From Hemerocallis citrina (taxonomy: Eukaryota; Streptophyta; Magnoliopsida; Asparagales; Asphodelaceae), in the NCBI GenBank assembly GCA_017893485.1, contig CM030363.1, positions 174,370,686 through 174,434,685 on the forward strand: 64,000 bases of DNA, read 5' to 3'. Below the pieces are notes generated by a model that made no database searches, was not told the DNA's origin, and saw only the letters and a program-made list of their open reading frames with translations. Positions 46,116-57,879 of this stretch are shown piece after piece (position 1 is the stretch's first letter; each line of letters begins with the position of its first letter). Position numbers and translations under genes: made by a program.

Positions 46116-46220
46116 GGCCCAATACTTTTGGGGTTATAAGTTTTCACTCCCCCACCCCCGAGCTCATTTCTTACTTTTCACTCCAAGCTTTCACTTTTCT
46201 CTCTAAGTTCTCTGCTAGCG
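46116..46220 (+). promoter_or_regulatory. Antisense gene promoter region in Gypsy-2
   Basis: GGCCCAATA (46116-46124), TATAAG (46135-46140), a CT-rich leader and CTCTGCTAGCGG (about 46209-46220). The same order is found before the antisense gene in Gypsy-1. A likely 5'-UTR intron follows: donor AAG-GTCAGT (about 46311) and TTTTTTCTAG acceptor (about 46341). Confidence 0.65.
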
Positions 46221-46343
46221 GTGACTTTGTTCCAAGACGGTGACGTTAGCTGTCGCGTGGGCCAGGCGATTTCCGGCAAGCGAATTCCGACCGTGAACGT
46301 CACTTCAAAGGTCAGTCTGCTAGCTTTTAACTTTTTTCTAGAG

Positions 46344-48551
46344 ATGTCACGAGTGAACTCGGGGAGTGGGGCCTCGTCTTCGGGCGATGATGGCGCCGAG
46401 GAGAGGAGAAGGGCGGAGGTTCGGAGGAAGGGAAAGCAGATTGCCGAGCCGTCGGCTGCCGAGGTGAGGCGAGGCGAGAGAAAAAGAAGAGGGCGGTGGC
46501 GACCCAATCTCCCGCGGTTGAGGTGATTGTGGAGAACCCGAAGCAAGCGCCCGAGATGGGACGGTATCCTTCTGTTCTGTCCGGGCATTCGGGGCTCAGG
46601 CAGTACGAGGGCAACCTTTTGGAGAAGGCGATATACGGAAAGTCGAAGGTTGTCGAAGAACCCAACCCGGCTCTTCCCACCGAGGTCGACGAGCTTATTT
46701 CTTTGTTGACCGAAAGGGATCTCCTTCGGATCAGGAAGGGGTTCGCCATCCCTTCGGAGTATAAGCTGGTGCTCCCCGGCCCCGGGATGCGAGCGAATTC
46801 CAAGTTGTCTTCGTCGGACATGTGCATGTTCGACTTCGACTCTTTGAACGCCGGATTGCGTTTTCCGCTACATCCTTTCGTCCTCCAAATCCTCGGCTGG
46901 TTCTGCCTCGCGCTGACCCAATTCATGCCGAACACGTGGCGCCACGTGAATGCTTTCTTGCTTCAGTGCCACAGAGCTAAAGTAGTGCCGGACTTAACAG
47001 TCTTCCGAGGCCTGTATCGGATAAACAGGCAACACATGACGGAGCATCAGTACTACTTGGGGCCGAGGAAGGGCGTTAAGATTGTAGAAAACCCGGATTC
47101 AATAAAGGGTTGGAAAGAGAAGTATTTTATAATAAGGGGTGAGGCGATACGGCACATTCCGACCCGGTGGAAAGTGGAGGTGCCGAAGTTTGCAAGAGCC
47201 GACCCTATATTGTCCGAGGCCGAGGAGGAGGTGGCGAGGAAGATCACGGCCCTTCCGCTGTTGAGTTGGAGGGAGTTGACGGAGGAGGTGCTGTTCGGGT
47301 TCGGCCTAAGCCCCATCGACCCGAGTATGCTCCTGACATCTCATTTATTTTCGTTTTTTCCAAGTCTTTGATTCGTCTTGCTAATTTGTTTTTGGTTGTC
47401 TGATGCAGAAGCGATGAAGATTGATTTCAACACCATGATGGTCGATAGGTCCAAGTTGGCCGGGGGCAGGAAGAGGAAGAGGGCAACCGAGGCTGCCTCG
47501 TCGACTCCGCAGCCCACTGTCGCCTCTACCACCACCCCGCCTCCTCCGGCTACCGAGGTGCCTTCGGAGGTGGTAGTTGCTGGGGAGGCCTCGGTCCCTG
47601 TGGCCCCGACCATGATAGAGGGGGCCTTTGATGTTAATGCGGCCCTGGCGCTCGAGGCTCTGCCATTGACCAAGGCGGCCGAGGAAATCCTGACCGAGCA
47701 GCACAAGCAGTTATTTGTGCCGAACTGGCGGGTGAAGAACCACGACGGGTTCCTCAGCAACTCGCAAATGTCCGTGCAGGTCGTCAAGCACTTGGCGACC
47801 CCGAAGGACAAAGCCACGCTGAAGGCGGGGAAGGTCGGCGACGACACTTATGAAGTCGCTCGGTCGCTCGTGTCGGTAAGTGTCTTCTTGCGAATTTATT
47901 CAAGTTTGTGGCTCGATTTGCGTATCACTCTGATCGTTGTCTTTGCAGGAGACCTGCCACTTCGGCCACTTCCTCGAGACGTTCGCCGCGCAGGAGAAGG
48001 AGTTGAAGGCCGCTAGTGACAAAGACAGGACGGCGAAGGTCAGGGCGGTAAAGGAGCTCGAGGCCGAACAGAGGTGCGCCGAGGCCTTGGAAGTCCGGGT
48101 GGCCGACCTTGCTGCCGACCTGGAGAGGGTTAAGGGGCAGCTTGACGCGGAGAGGACTAAGGCTGCCGAGGAGCTGGCGGCGTCGGTGAAGGCCTTGGCC
48201 GACCTGAAGGCGGAGAAGGAGGCGCAGGCCGTGAAGATCAGGGCTGAGGTGGAGAAGGAGGTCGAGGCCGAGGCAAAAAAGCACATGGCCAAGAACATGG
48301 AGTTGTCCTATCAAAAGGCACTCAACCATGTTCAGGATCGTGTCCCCGGCTTCGAGCGGGTCGGCTACAGGCTGTGGCCAAAGCCAACTTCGGACGAGGA
48401 GGAAGGTGGAGAAGGAGACGGGGACGAGGGTGATGACGAGGAGGGCGATGACGAGGAGGGTGAGGATGACCCCCCTGTGGCGGACCCCCAGGTCAAGGGG
48501 AGGAACAAGGGGCCATCTGGTGACGCACCCGTGGTCGAGGAGGCGACGTAG
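46344..48551 (+). CDS. Antisense gene 1 of Gypsy-2: Transposase_28-like, coiled coil, acidic tail; three coding exons
   Basis: Opposite strand to gag-pol. Exon 1 runs from ATG 46344 (MSRVNSGSGASSSGDDGAEE) to 47324, with a frame change near 46460-46490 that looks like a small indel. It carries EYKLVLPGPGMRANSKLSSS, LRFPLHPFVLQILGWFCLAL and TQFMPNTWRHVNAFLLQCHR, resembling PF04195 (Transposase_28). A GTATGC donor (47325) and TGATGCAG acceptor (47408) lead to exon 2 (47409-47875, KAMKIDFNTMMVDRSKLAGG; nuclear-type KRKR stretch). A GTAAGT donor and TTTGCAG acceptor lead to exon 3 (47949-48551). That exon is a long coiled coil (about 47960-48300), the VPGFERVGYRLWPKP motif, and a D/E-rich tail before TAG. 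Domain order, splice phases and motifs match the decayed copy in Gypsy-1. Such accessory antisense genes are reported for Tat elements; the role is unknown. Confidence 0.78.
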
Positions 48552-48732
48552 GTGGACCCCTGATCCCCTCGTAAACTTTTGTAATTTTTTTGTTGTTTTT
48601 CTGAAGCCGTGTAATGCCTTTTGCGGACTGGCCACCGCTTTTGATGAATGAAAAATGTTTTGACTTCAAAATTTTGTCTAAGTGTTTGCCTCGACAGTAT
48701 AGTACTTCAATGTTGTCCATTTTTCATTTCAG

Positions 48733-49449
48733 ATAGCCGAGCCCACTGTTATCACTGCGGCGGCTCGGCGCCGTGTCGAGCTGTTTCAGCAGTCGCGGGA
48801 GGATCGTCTCGAAGGCGAGATCCATCTGACGAGGAGAATACTTTATAATGTGGAGAAGAAGAATAGTGAGCTGTTGGTCGAACTGCACCATCTGCAGATA
48901 GTCGAGGCCGAACTGTCTGCGAAGAAGGAGGAGTTGGTCCGGGTCTCGGCCGAATGGGATGACTTCGCGAGGAAGGTAGAACAATTGCAAAGGGTGACGG
49001 TCGACAAGAGCATCGAGGTGACCCATTTGCGACGCGTCATATCTGACAGCGCCGAGTATCCTGGCACGGCGAAACTTCCTCGATTCAAAGTGGTTGTGAA
49101 GGACGACACATTGAAGGACCGGATCGTAGAACTGGAGGAAGAGGTTGCTCGGCTTAAACCTCAGCCGGTGAGGGCTAACGTCCGGAGCACCTCGTGTACT
49201 CGCGAAGAAATCGAGCGAGGGATTACGTTCTACCAAGCCGCGAGTCAAACCCCCATTATCGGTAGGTCAGCAGCCGATGCTCAGAGCGGGGTAGCGGTGT
49301 CCTCCAGTGGCGCTTCGGTTGGGGCGACCGTCAGAGTTAGCAGCGAGGGGGCATCTCGGTTCGTCGGTCTAGAGACGAGCTCGGTGGTCAAGAAGCACCA
49401 ACCCAAGGTGTCGCTGAACCGGAGCGTTCCCCTTCCTCGGAGGCAGTAA
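48733..49449 (+). CDS. Antisense coding region 2 of Gypsy-2, coiled-coil protein
   Basis: Open from a TTCATTTCAG acceptor (48732) to TAA at 49449 with no internal ATG before about residue 80, so it is probably a downstream exon rather than a whole gene. It begins IAEPTVITAAARRRVELFQQ and has heptad-like stretches (NSELLVELHHLQIVEAELSA). It continues VTVDKSIEVTHLRRVISDSA, KLPRFKVVVKDDTLKDRIVE and VRSTSCTREEIERGITFY, and ends with a serine-rich part and VSLNRSVPLPRRQ. The same blocks survive in Gypsy-1 at 12350-12838. An AATAAA signal lies at 49549. Whether it is spliced to antisense gene 1 is unknown. Confidence 0.65.
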   Translation: MAEPTVITAAARRRVELFQQSREDRLEGEIHLTRRILYNVEKKNSELLVELHHLQIVEAELSAKKEELVRVSAEWDDFARKVEQLQRVTVDKSIEVTHLRRVISDSAEYPGTAKLPRFKVVVKDDTLKDRIVELEEEVARLKPQPVRANVRSTSCTREEIERGITFYQAASQTPIIGRSAADAQSGVAVSSSGASVGATVRVSSEGASRFVGLETSSVVKKHQPKVSLNRSVPLPRRQ

Positions 49450-50690
49450 GCGGGTCGTGTCTTATCTTCGGATGTCTTTAGAATCGTCCTTCGGAGTGTT
49501 CTTCGAACTCTTTTGTTGTAATCTTTTTGTAGATTTATCCAAGTTATTTTAATAAAATTGGAGTTGATTTATCCACGCTGTCTTTCGCTGGCTTCTTGTT
49601 GTGCGTATTTGTGCTAGTTAGGGTAGGCTCGAAATGAACCGCGAGGCAAGTGTTTGCTTCTTCGAGCATCTCGGCCTCGAAACTCACACTCTTGCTGCGG
49701 TTCTGAACCTTGCTCGGCGCCTTCAGATGCTGCGGTCACGCGGCCCGATTAGGAATATGGACCTTCGGTCGTCCGAGCGTGGATCTGAAGATATGGGGCC
49801 AGTCCCCTAACAGCGTTAATGGTACTGCGAGATCCGTGGGGGCGTTTCACCTTCCCAAGGGTGTTGAGAACGGTGCCCCTTAATTAACACACGACGCTCC
49901 AGCTCCTTAAGTGCGACTTTTGGGCTCCCGAGGGTCATAATGACGGTCTCTTTAGGGAAGGCTATAAATCCCGCACTCCCCCTTGTAGTTTGTCATTGTA
50001 GTCTAGAGCTTTTGCGGTATTGATGGCGTTTGCCCTCGGGCGGATGCCTGTTTCGAAAAAAATTTCGCCTCGAGGGGTTCGGAAAGGTGGTCATTCTACT
50101 GCCTTGTTCTTCACCCGTTCCTGACGGCCCCAATGTGGGTACCAGGGGCGAGGAGGGACAAGGCAGAAGAGTTGGCGACCGTAGCCTGGACCTGAGGGAG
50201 AGGCTCTTCGGGAGGAGAGGTGATGACCAAAGTCCGGAATTCGGGGGAGGTCTCCTAAAACCTTAATCCGAACTTTTTGAGACTAAGTTTTTGCCTCGTT
50301 AAGTTGGCAGTGTTCATACGGCTCGTTGGCCGAGGCGATTGGGAAAGAAAGCTGATTCGGATTGCCTGTTAATTGACATTTGGGGCCGAGCGAGGGGAGG
50401 TGATCAGAGCCGTTAGATGGTGGCACGAATCCTAAGGAGGGTCCAGTTCCCAAGAAAACGTTATCTTGTCGTTTTGCGGACACGTGGCTGAATCAGATCC
50501 GTTCACCTCACTCTAACACACATTTTGAGGCGATCTGACGGTGGTTTCGCCTCGGAAGGTTTTTTCGCCATATACGAGGGTCGGTACCTCGTCCGCTTGT
50601 TTCGGTAGTCGCGAGGATAGGTCGTAATGGCCATCTCAGTCCGGCCCGTTTGAGGACGAGCCGGCGAGGTGAAGCCGAGCCATTGGACCC
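49450..50690 (+). other. Gypsy-2 spacer with poly-A signal and a TATA-like site
   Basis: Contains AATAAA (49549-49554) after antisense coding region 2. There is a plus-strand GGCTATAAATC box (49959-49969) followed by a short open stretch from ATG 50022 (MAFALGRMPVSKKISPRGVR, stop near 50122). The TATA site resembles the LTR promoter context, so this may be an additional antisense promoter or a relic of other retroelement sequence. Confidence 0.45.
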
Positions 50691-50699
50691 CGACTATTG

Positions 50700-51890
50700 T
50701 TAGGTTAGCTTAAGGGTTGCGGGAGGAGTCCCGAATGGCGAGCTACCTCTAGATCGCTCAGGAGCAAACTTGCGAAGTAGACTCCAGCCAAGTGCTGGAC
50801 TCCGAACCATCGTGAGATAAGTTTAAGGGTTGTGGGAGCAGTTCCGAATGGCGAGCTACTTCTAGATCGCTTAGGAGCGAACTTGCGAAGTGGACTCGAG
50901 CCAAGTGTTGGACTCCGAACCATTCAACAGCTGCGGGAGCAATTTCGAACGGCGATCTACTTCTGGCTCGTCTATGGGCGAGCCGAGGAAGTAAAGTCGA
51001 GCCGAGTGCTAGACTCCGAACCATCGTGAGATAAGTTTAAGGGTTGTGGGAGCAATTCCGAATGGCAAGCTACTTCTAGATCGCTTAGGAGCGAACTTGC
51101 GAAGTAGGCTCGAGCCAAGTGTTGGACTCCGAACCATTCAACGGCTGCGGGAGCAATTTCAAACGGCAATTTACTTCTGGTTCATCTATAGGCGAGCCGA
51201 GGAAGCAAAGTCGAGCCGAGTGCTGGACTCTGAACCATCGTGAGATTAGTTTAAGGGTTGTGGGAGCAGTTCCGAATGACGAGCTACTTCTAGATCGCTT
51301 AGGAGCGAACTTGCAAAGTAGACTCGAGCCAAGTGTTGGACTCCGAACCATTCAACGGCTGCGGGAGCAATTTCAAACGGCGATCTACTTCTGGCTCGTC
51401 TACGGGCGAGCCGAGGAAGTAAAGTCGAGCCGAGTGCTGGACTCGGAACCATCGTGAGATTAGTTTAAGGGTTGTGGGAGCAGTTCCGAATGGCGAGCTA
51501 CTTCTAGATCGCTTAGGAGCAAACTTGCGAAGTAGACTCGAGCCAAGTGTTGGACTCCGAACCATTCAACGGCTGCGAGAGCAATTTCGAACGGCGATCT
51601 ACTTCTGGCTCGTCTATGGGCGAGCCGAGGAAGTAAAGTCGAGCCGAGTGCTGGACTCCGAACCATCGTGAGATTAGTTTAAGGGTTGTGGGAGCAGTTC
51701 CGAATGGCGAGCTACTTCTAGATCGCTTAGGAGCGAACTTGCGAAGTAGACTCGAGCCAAGTGTTGGACTCCGAACCATTCAATGGCTGCGGGAGCAATT
51801 TCGAACGGCGATCTACTTCTGGCTCGTCTATGGGCAAGCCGAGGAAGTAAAGTCGAGCCGAGTGCTGGACTCCGAACCATCGTGAGATTA
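50700..51890 (-). repeat. Gypsy-2 tandem array 1, 214-bp higher-order unit
   Basis: GACTCCGAACCATCGTGAGA recurs at about 50800, 51014, 51228, 51442 (as GACTCGG), 51656 and 51870, a 214-bp period made of two related half units of about 107 bp (one with GGTTGTGGGAGCAGTTCCG, one with GGCTGCGGGAGCAATTTC). Related to the 116-bp array of Gypsy-1 in the same place. Confidence 0.92.
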
Positions 51891-52058
51891 GAGAGTTTAA
51901 AGCAGAGAGATGTAATAGTAGCAAAAATATGGAAAAAACTTCATTTATTAATATCCAATGGTCGGCTGCTTCTAAAGTTGCTAGCCGTTATTACAATGAA
52001 TAATAAAAGAAAATTACTACGAGTGACAGGAAAGGAACGGTTCGACATCTCGAATTAC

Positions 52059-54119
52059 TTAGAGAGGCGTTGTTGCCCTCTCTTGGTATTTTAAGAGATG
52101 GTCGGCGTTCCAAGTCCTGGGAATCTCCCTGCCTTCGAGATCTTCTAGCTTGTATGCGCCGGGGCAGATTACTTTTGAGATCTTGTAGGGTCCCTCCCAA
52201 TTCGGGGCCAGTTTGCTTTTCTGTCCGGGGAAGGAGATGGCCAATTTTCGGAGGACTAGGTCCCCTTCTTTGAGGTCCGTTGGGCGGACTCTTTTGTTGT
52301 ATGCGAGCTCGACCCTTCTCCGGTAAGTTTGCTGGCGTATGGCAGCTCTCTCTCGAATTTCATCTATCAGATCTAGGCTTGCTCTGAGCTCTCTGGCGTT
52401 CTGCTCTTCTTCATAAGCTATCAGACGAGGAGAGGGTATCCCGACTTCTAGGGGGATGATGGCCTCGGACCCATAGGTGAGATTAAACGGGCTCTCACCT
52501 GTTGGGGTCCGTTTGGTGGTGCGGTAATTCCAGAGCACATTAGGCAACTGATCGACCCACAAGCCTTTGGAGCACTTGTCTAATCTTTTCTTGATGCCTG
52601 AGAGGATCTGTCGGTTGGCATTTTCGGCCTGGCCGTTTCACTGAGGATGAGAGACGGAGGAGAAGCGGTGTTGTATGGCGAGGTCCTCACATAAGGCTCG
52701 GAAGGCAGCCCCAGTGAACTGCGTTCCGTTATCTGTAACTATGACCCGGGGAACGCCGAATCGGAAGATCACATTTTTCCAGAAGAATTGGACGACCCTA
52801 TGCTCGGTGATCGTAGCCAGGGGCTCGGCCTCTATCCATTTCGAGAAATAGTCGACTGCCACGACTAGGAATTTTAACTGCCCGGGAGCTGGCGGAAACG
52901 GCCCCAGTAAATCCATCCCCCACATTGCGAACGGGATCGGACTTGATAGGGAGGCAAGTGGTGCTTGTGGGAGACGCCGGATGTCGGAGTACTTCTGACA
53001 GGAGCTACATTGCCGAACATGTCGCTCAGCATCCCGTAGGAGAGTGGGCCAAAAGTAACCGTAGTTCAACACTTTGCGCGCTAGAGCCCTGGACCCAAAA
53101 TGGGCCCTGCCGATGCCCTCATGGAGTTCTTGTAGGGTGTAGTCGGCTTGCCCTGGGGAAAGGCACCTCAGGTAAGGTCGACCGTCTACCTGGGTGAAGG
53201 AGCGTTTATATAGGATGCCTCCGAGTAATGTATAACGCTCGGCTCGGGTTCTGACTCTTCTTGCTTCTTTCGGATCCTCGGGGAGGAGTCCATCCCTTAA
53301 GAAATCGACGAGGGGTTTCATCCAATTGTCTTCGAGGAGGACAGGCAATGTTTCAACGGAGTCAGGCATTTTGTCCTCTATGCTCGGCTTCAAGAGGACT
53401 TCTATCAATACAGTCTGTTCGAGGTCTTGAAGGGAAGAGGATGCTAATTTGAACAGGGCATCGGCCTGAGCATTTTCTTCTCGGGGGATTCTTTGGATAA
53501 GGGCCTCTTCAAACAGCGCCATGAGGCTCTTGACCTTGGCTAAGTATTTAACCATCCTATCATCACGCGCTTCATATTCGCCGAGGACCTGATTGACGAC
53601 TAGCTGGGAGTCGCTAAAGATCTGTAGGCGTTGTGCCCCAGCATTTCGGGCCATTCCAAGACCGGCTATTAGCGCCTCGTATTCGGCCTCGTTGTTCGAG
53701 GCTTTGAAGTTTATACGGAGGGAGTATTGGAGGATGAAGTCATCCGGGCCGGCTAGAATGACTCCTGCCCCGCTTCCCTCATTGCACGAGGATCCGTCAA
53801 CATAAACCGTCCACGTAGGTGGTCCCTTCACTGCTTGGTCGGGCTCACCGATAGTACTTTCCACAATAAATTCGGCTAGCGCCTGAGCCTTGATTGCGGT
53901 CCGAGGCTGATAAGTTATATCGTGTTGACTCAGCTCGATGGACCATTTCATCAGTCGTCCCGAAGTCTCGGGCTTATGGAGGACCTGCTTCAGCGGCTGG
54001 TCGGTAAGGACGACCACCGAATGAGACTGAAAATACGGGCGGAGCTTTCTCGCGGCCATCACCAGGGCATAAGCCATTTTCTCTATCCTTGGGTATCGGA
54101 GCTCAGCGTCCCGGAGCAC
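52059..54119 (-). pseudogene. Gypsy-2 RNase H, second RNase H and integrase
   Basis: The frame 54119-52638 has the end of the Ty3-type RNase H (LRDAELRYPRIEKMAYALVM) and the second RNase H (TVYVDGSSCNEGSGAGVILA ... NNEAEYEALIAGLGMARNAG ... IFSDSQLVVNQV). The integrase follows with its HHCC zinc region (ELHEGIGRAHFGSRALARKV ... CSSCQ) and core VTDNGTQFTGAAFRAL. A TGA at 52640-52638 cuts SHPQ-(S)NGQ just before the catalytic E. The rest of the integrase follows in frame at 52637-52059 (WVDQLPNVLWNYRTTKRTP, YNKRVRPTDLKEGDLVLRKL, WEGPYKISKVICPGAYKLED). One nonsense change. Confidence 0.9.
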
Positions 54120-56591
54120 TTTGCTGACATGGGCTTCTGAGTCTGGTCTTCTTCTCTGACTAAGACCGCACTAAGCGTCTGCTCGGAGGCTGCCAGGTAG
54201 AGGTACAGCGGTTCGCCAGGTACTGGTTTGCTGAGAAGAGGTAGATTGACGAGGTAAGCTTTAAGCTGGCCGAAGGAATCTTGTTGCTGCTGCCCCCACT
54301 CAAATCCTTTAGCCCCCCTGAGGGCTTTGAAGAACGGGAGGCACTTCTCCCCAGGCTTCGACAGAAAGCGCCCTATGGTGGCCAGGCGACCAGTCAACTT
54401 CTGAACTTCCTTCACATTTCTAGGAGGGGCCATGTCCAATATGGCCTTGATCTTCTTCAGATTTGCTTCAATTCCTCGCTGGCTAACCATGAAGCCGAGG
54501 AACTTCCCTGATGAGACGCCGAACGCACACTTGTTCGGGTTGAGTCTCATATTGTGCTTTCTCAAAACATCAAATGCCTCTTGGAGGTCTGTCACATGAT
54601 CAGTGCCTCTGATGCTTTTCACAAGCATGTCGTCAACGTACACCTCCATGTTCCGGCCGATCTGAGCTTGGAAGACCTTGTTGACGAGGCGTTGGTATGT
54701 TGCACCCACATTCTTTAGACCGAACGGCATGACTCTGTAGCAATAGAGGCCTTGGTCGGTCACAAACAAAGTCTTCGGGATATCCGGGGGGAACATTCTT
54801 ATCTGATTGTAACCTGAGAAGGCATCCATGAAGCTGAGAAGTTCATGTCCCGAGGTTGCGTCAATCAGAGTGTCAATACTCGGCAGAGGGAAGGGATCTT
54901 TAGGGCAGGCCTTGTTGAAGTCGGTGAAATCAATACAAATTCTCCACGTCCCATTGGACTTTTTCACCATCACCACATTCGACAACCACTCAGGATAGTT
55001 CACCTCCTGTATGAACCGGGCTTTCAAGAGTTTATCCACCTCCTCTTTAATAGCGAGCTGGCGCTCGGGTGCGAACTTGCGCCTCTTCTGCTGGACCGGT
55101 TTGGACCCCGGATCGACGCTTAGGCGGTGGACTAGGAGTTCTTCGAAAATACCGGGCATATCGGCAGCTGACCAAGCGAAGAGGTCTTGATTCCTTCGGA
55201 TGCATTGTACAATGTCTGAGTACAGGGCGGACGGGAGGGTCTTGCTGACAAAGAACTTGTGGGCCGGCTCCTGCTCAGAGAAGAGAACTTCTTCTAATTC
55301 GTCCACCGGCTCAGACGTTGGTCGAGCAACATCCTGGGGGATTTCCAGAGTTTCTAAGGAGAGGACGGGTCTGAGGGTAGAGGTCATATAGCACTTGCGG
55401 GCCTGCTCCTGGTTGCCCTTTACTTCCCCCACTCTGGCCCGAGTGGGGAACTTCATTTTGAGATGATAGGCGGAAGGGACGGCTTCAAGGGCTGCGAGGC
55501 CGGGCCGACCCAAAATAACATTGTAGGCTGCTGGGACATCTACGACCATGAAGTCCATCGACTCCGTACGGGTAGTAGGAGTTTTGCCAGCGGTTACGTC
55601 GAGGGTAATCACCCCTTCGATAGTCACTAGCACTCCCGTGAACCCATGGAGCGTGTAGCCGGCGGGTTTGAGTCTGTCTCGGGAGAGCTTCAGGCCTTTG
55701 AAAGCGGCGAGGAAGAGGATGTTTACGGAGCTGCCATTATCCACAAGTATCCTCTCCACTTTGAAGTTCGCCATGTGGAGGTTGATGACGAGTGCGTCAC
55801 AATGTGGGGTGCGAACCCCTTCTAGATCTTCATCGGAGAATGTGACAGGCACTCCGAGGCCTTTGGGAGGAGGGGTTGTTCGGACCGAGTTGACTTCCCT
55901 TATGAATGCTTTCCTAGAGGAGTTTGAGGAGCCCCCCATCGGGCCCCCATGAATGAGGTGAAGGACTCGCTCTTCCTCAAAGTCTGGCGTCTCTCCTCGT
56001 TCTGGATGCTTGTTAGCCCCCCGAGGTTGGGGAGGAAGTTCGGCTCGGTCCTTTCTTACAAACTTCGTCAGCTGCCCCCTCTGGATAAGGGCTTCGATCT
56101 CGTTCTTCAGAGCACGACAATCGTTGGTGTCATGCCCATGGTCCCGGTGATAACGGCACCATTTTTCTTTATCTCTTCTCTTGGCGGGAGTGTTCATCCT
56201 CGGAGCAGGGGGTAAGACCCCTTCTTTCTCTACTTCCATCAGAATAGTTGAGACGTTAGTGGTGAGGGGAGTGAACTTCTCGAACCTGGGGGGAGGTCGG
56301 CGCTGGCCGGCATTGTCCTTTTGGAGCTTCTTGGCTCCCTCCTCCTCTGTTCCCTTTCTCTTAAACCCGGAGGAAGACCCCTCCCAGTTGGGCTGCTGCT
56401 CGGCCTCTTCGGCCCGGATGTACTTTTCAGTGCGAAGGAGGAGGTCGGAAAAGTTCTGTGGTGGCTTCTTGGCGAGGGAGGAGCGGAGGTTGGAATTGAG
56501 TACATTAGATTGAAATGCTGCCGCAGCGACCGATTGGTCGAGGGATGCTATGGATCTGGCTTCGGCCGTGAACCTCTTCACATAATCTCTT
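54083..56591 (-). pseudogene. Gypsy-2 gag C-terminus, protease and reverse transcriptase
   Basis: 832 open codons: gag C-terminus (RDYVKRFTAEARSIASLDQS), zinc knuckle WCRYHRDHGHDTNDCRALK, protease VERILVDNGSSVNILFLAAF and NVILGRPGLA, and RT (GTWRICIDFTDFNKACPKDP, MDAFSGYNQIRMFPPDIPKT, MPFGLKNVGATYQRLV, VYVDDMLVKS). The first RNase H begins before the frame is lost near 54130, where Gypsy-1 keeps PIYYVSKV and Gypsy-2 lacks seven bases. Catalytic residues are otherwise intact. Confidence 0.92.
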
Positions 56592-57807
56592 AATTTTCCC
56601 CCTTCTTCTGGTGGAGGTGCAATAGGGAGATGCTGGTCTTCTCAGCCCTTCGGCTGCTTACGAAATGGGTGACGAAAAGGGTCTCGAACTGCTCGAAGGA
56701 GAATGTTGAGGCAAGGGCAAGACGTGAGTACCATTCTCGAGCTGGGCCCTTGAGAGTTGCGGGGAAGGTCTTGTAGAGGAGGGCGTCGGAAGCTTGATGG
56801 AGGAGCATCAAGGTTTTAAAGCTTTCGACGTGATCGACTGGGTCGGTCTCCCCAGTGTAAATCTCAAATTGGGGAGGCTTGAAACCGAACGGCACAGGTG
56901 CATCCACAATGGTTCGGGAGAATGGGGGTCGGCTAGGACGTAGGGTCCTCCCCCTGAGCTCCTCTTCTCGGTCTATCTGACCTAGGCGCCTCTCTACTTC
57001 ATGAAGACGACGGTACATGGTGTCATCTCTCCGACGGTAATCAGCCGAGCCCCTAGACTCGTCTTCGTACGAGGGAGAGCGAGGGCTACGGCGATGGTAA
57101 CTTCGGGAGTGGCGAGGACTTGGGGTACGCCGGGAGTTGCTAGGTGCAGGACGAGGAGATGGGGACCGTCGGCGAGGGCTGCGGACTGGAGGAGGAGATC
57201 GACGAGGGCTTCGGACTGGAGGAGGAGATGGGGCCTTGGGCTCATTAGGGTTTCGACGGAGGTTGAGAGCCTGCAGGACGGTCACTTGGAACTGCTGGAA
57301 CTCGGCACGGGTGATTGGTGCCTCGTTGTTCCTGGGCTGTTGCCGACCCGTGGGGGAGCGCCTTCTTCCGTAATGCTCGGGGGACTCTTTCCTCCCTCTG
57401 CGGACGGTGGACCTGTAGTACCGGTGGTGAGGAGACCGCTCGCCCGGATGGTGTTGGCGGGAGGTTCCCTCTCGGGCCCGCTTTTCATCCAGATGGCGGC
57501 GGAGGTCATCTTCTTTCTGGCGGTTGAGGGCCGCATTGTGGCGACCAGAGGCTCGGGGGTGATGGGAGGCCATAGAGTCAGTGGAGGCGTTGTGGATGGA
57601 GAGATGTTCTTGATGAAGAGGCCGTTTCTGAGGGTTTGGACCCTTTGGAGGCGGCTGATTAGGAGGAGGAAGGTCCTGTTGGAGCGGGTCTTCCGGTGGG
57701 GGGGAAAGTTGCCCCTGTTGTTGAGCGGGATTAGGGGGGACTTCTTGCTGCTGATCAGGGTTGGGTCCTCGGTTGGACCCCCTTGACCTGACTTTTCGAG
57801 GTGGCAT
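56590..57807 (-). pseudogene. Gypsy-2 gag
   Basis: Start ATG 57807 (MPPRKVRSRGSNRGPNPDQQ), chosen because Gypsy-1 has the same start; the frame extends 7 codons upstream. It is proline/glutamine-rich at the N-terminus, then a long RS/RSP-rich part (PPPVRSPRRSPPPVRSPRRR), then the capsid-type gag domain (PPQFEIYTGETDPVDHVESF, GPAREWYSRLALASTFSFEQ). The frame ends at LHQKKGEN-stop and the homologous reading resumes one base out of register (RDYVKRF), so a single-base deletion lies near 56592. The SR-rich tract is unusual for a capsid protein. Confidence 0.9.
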
Positions 57808-57861
57808 GGCTGGAGGAGATCTGTCCACCCGGAAGAGGAGAGGTTTCTATTCGTTAGTTTC

Positions 57862-57879
57862 CCACAGACGGCGCCAATC
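57862..57879 (-). other. Gypsy-2 primer-binding site
   Basis: On the minus strand, GATTGGCGCCGTCTGTGG right after the 5' LTR; the TGGCGCCGT start is the tRNA-Asp type seen in Tat/Athila elements. Confidence 0.8.

Noticed and set aside
50705..51924. Many 65-88-codon frames on both strands with near-identical peptides
   Set aside because: Periodic shadows of the 214-bp array, not genes.
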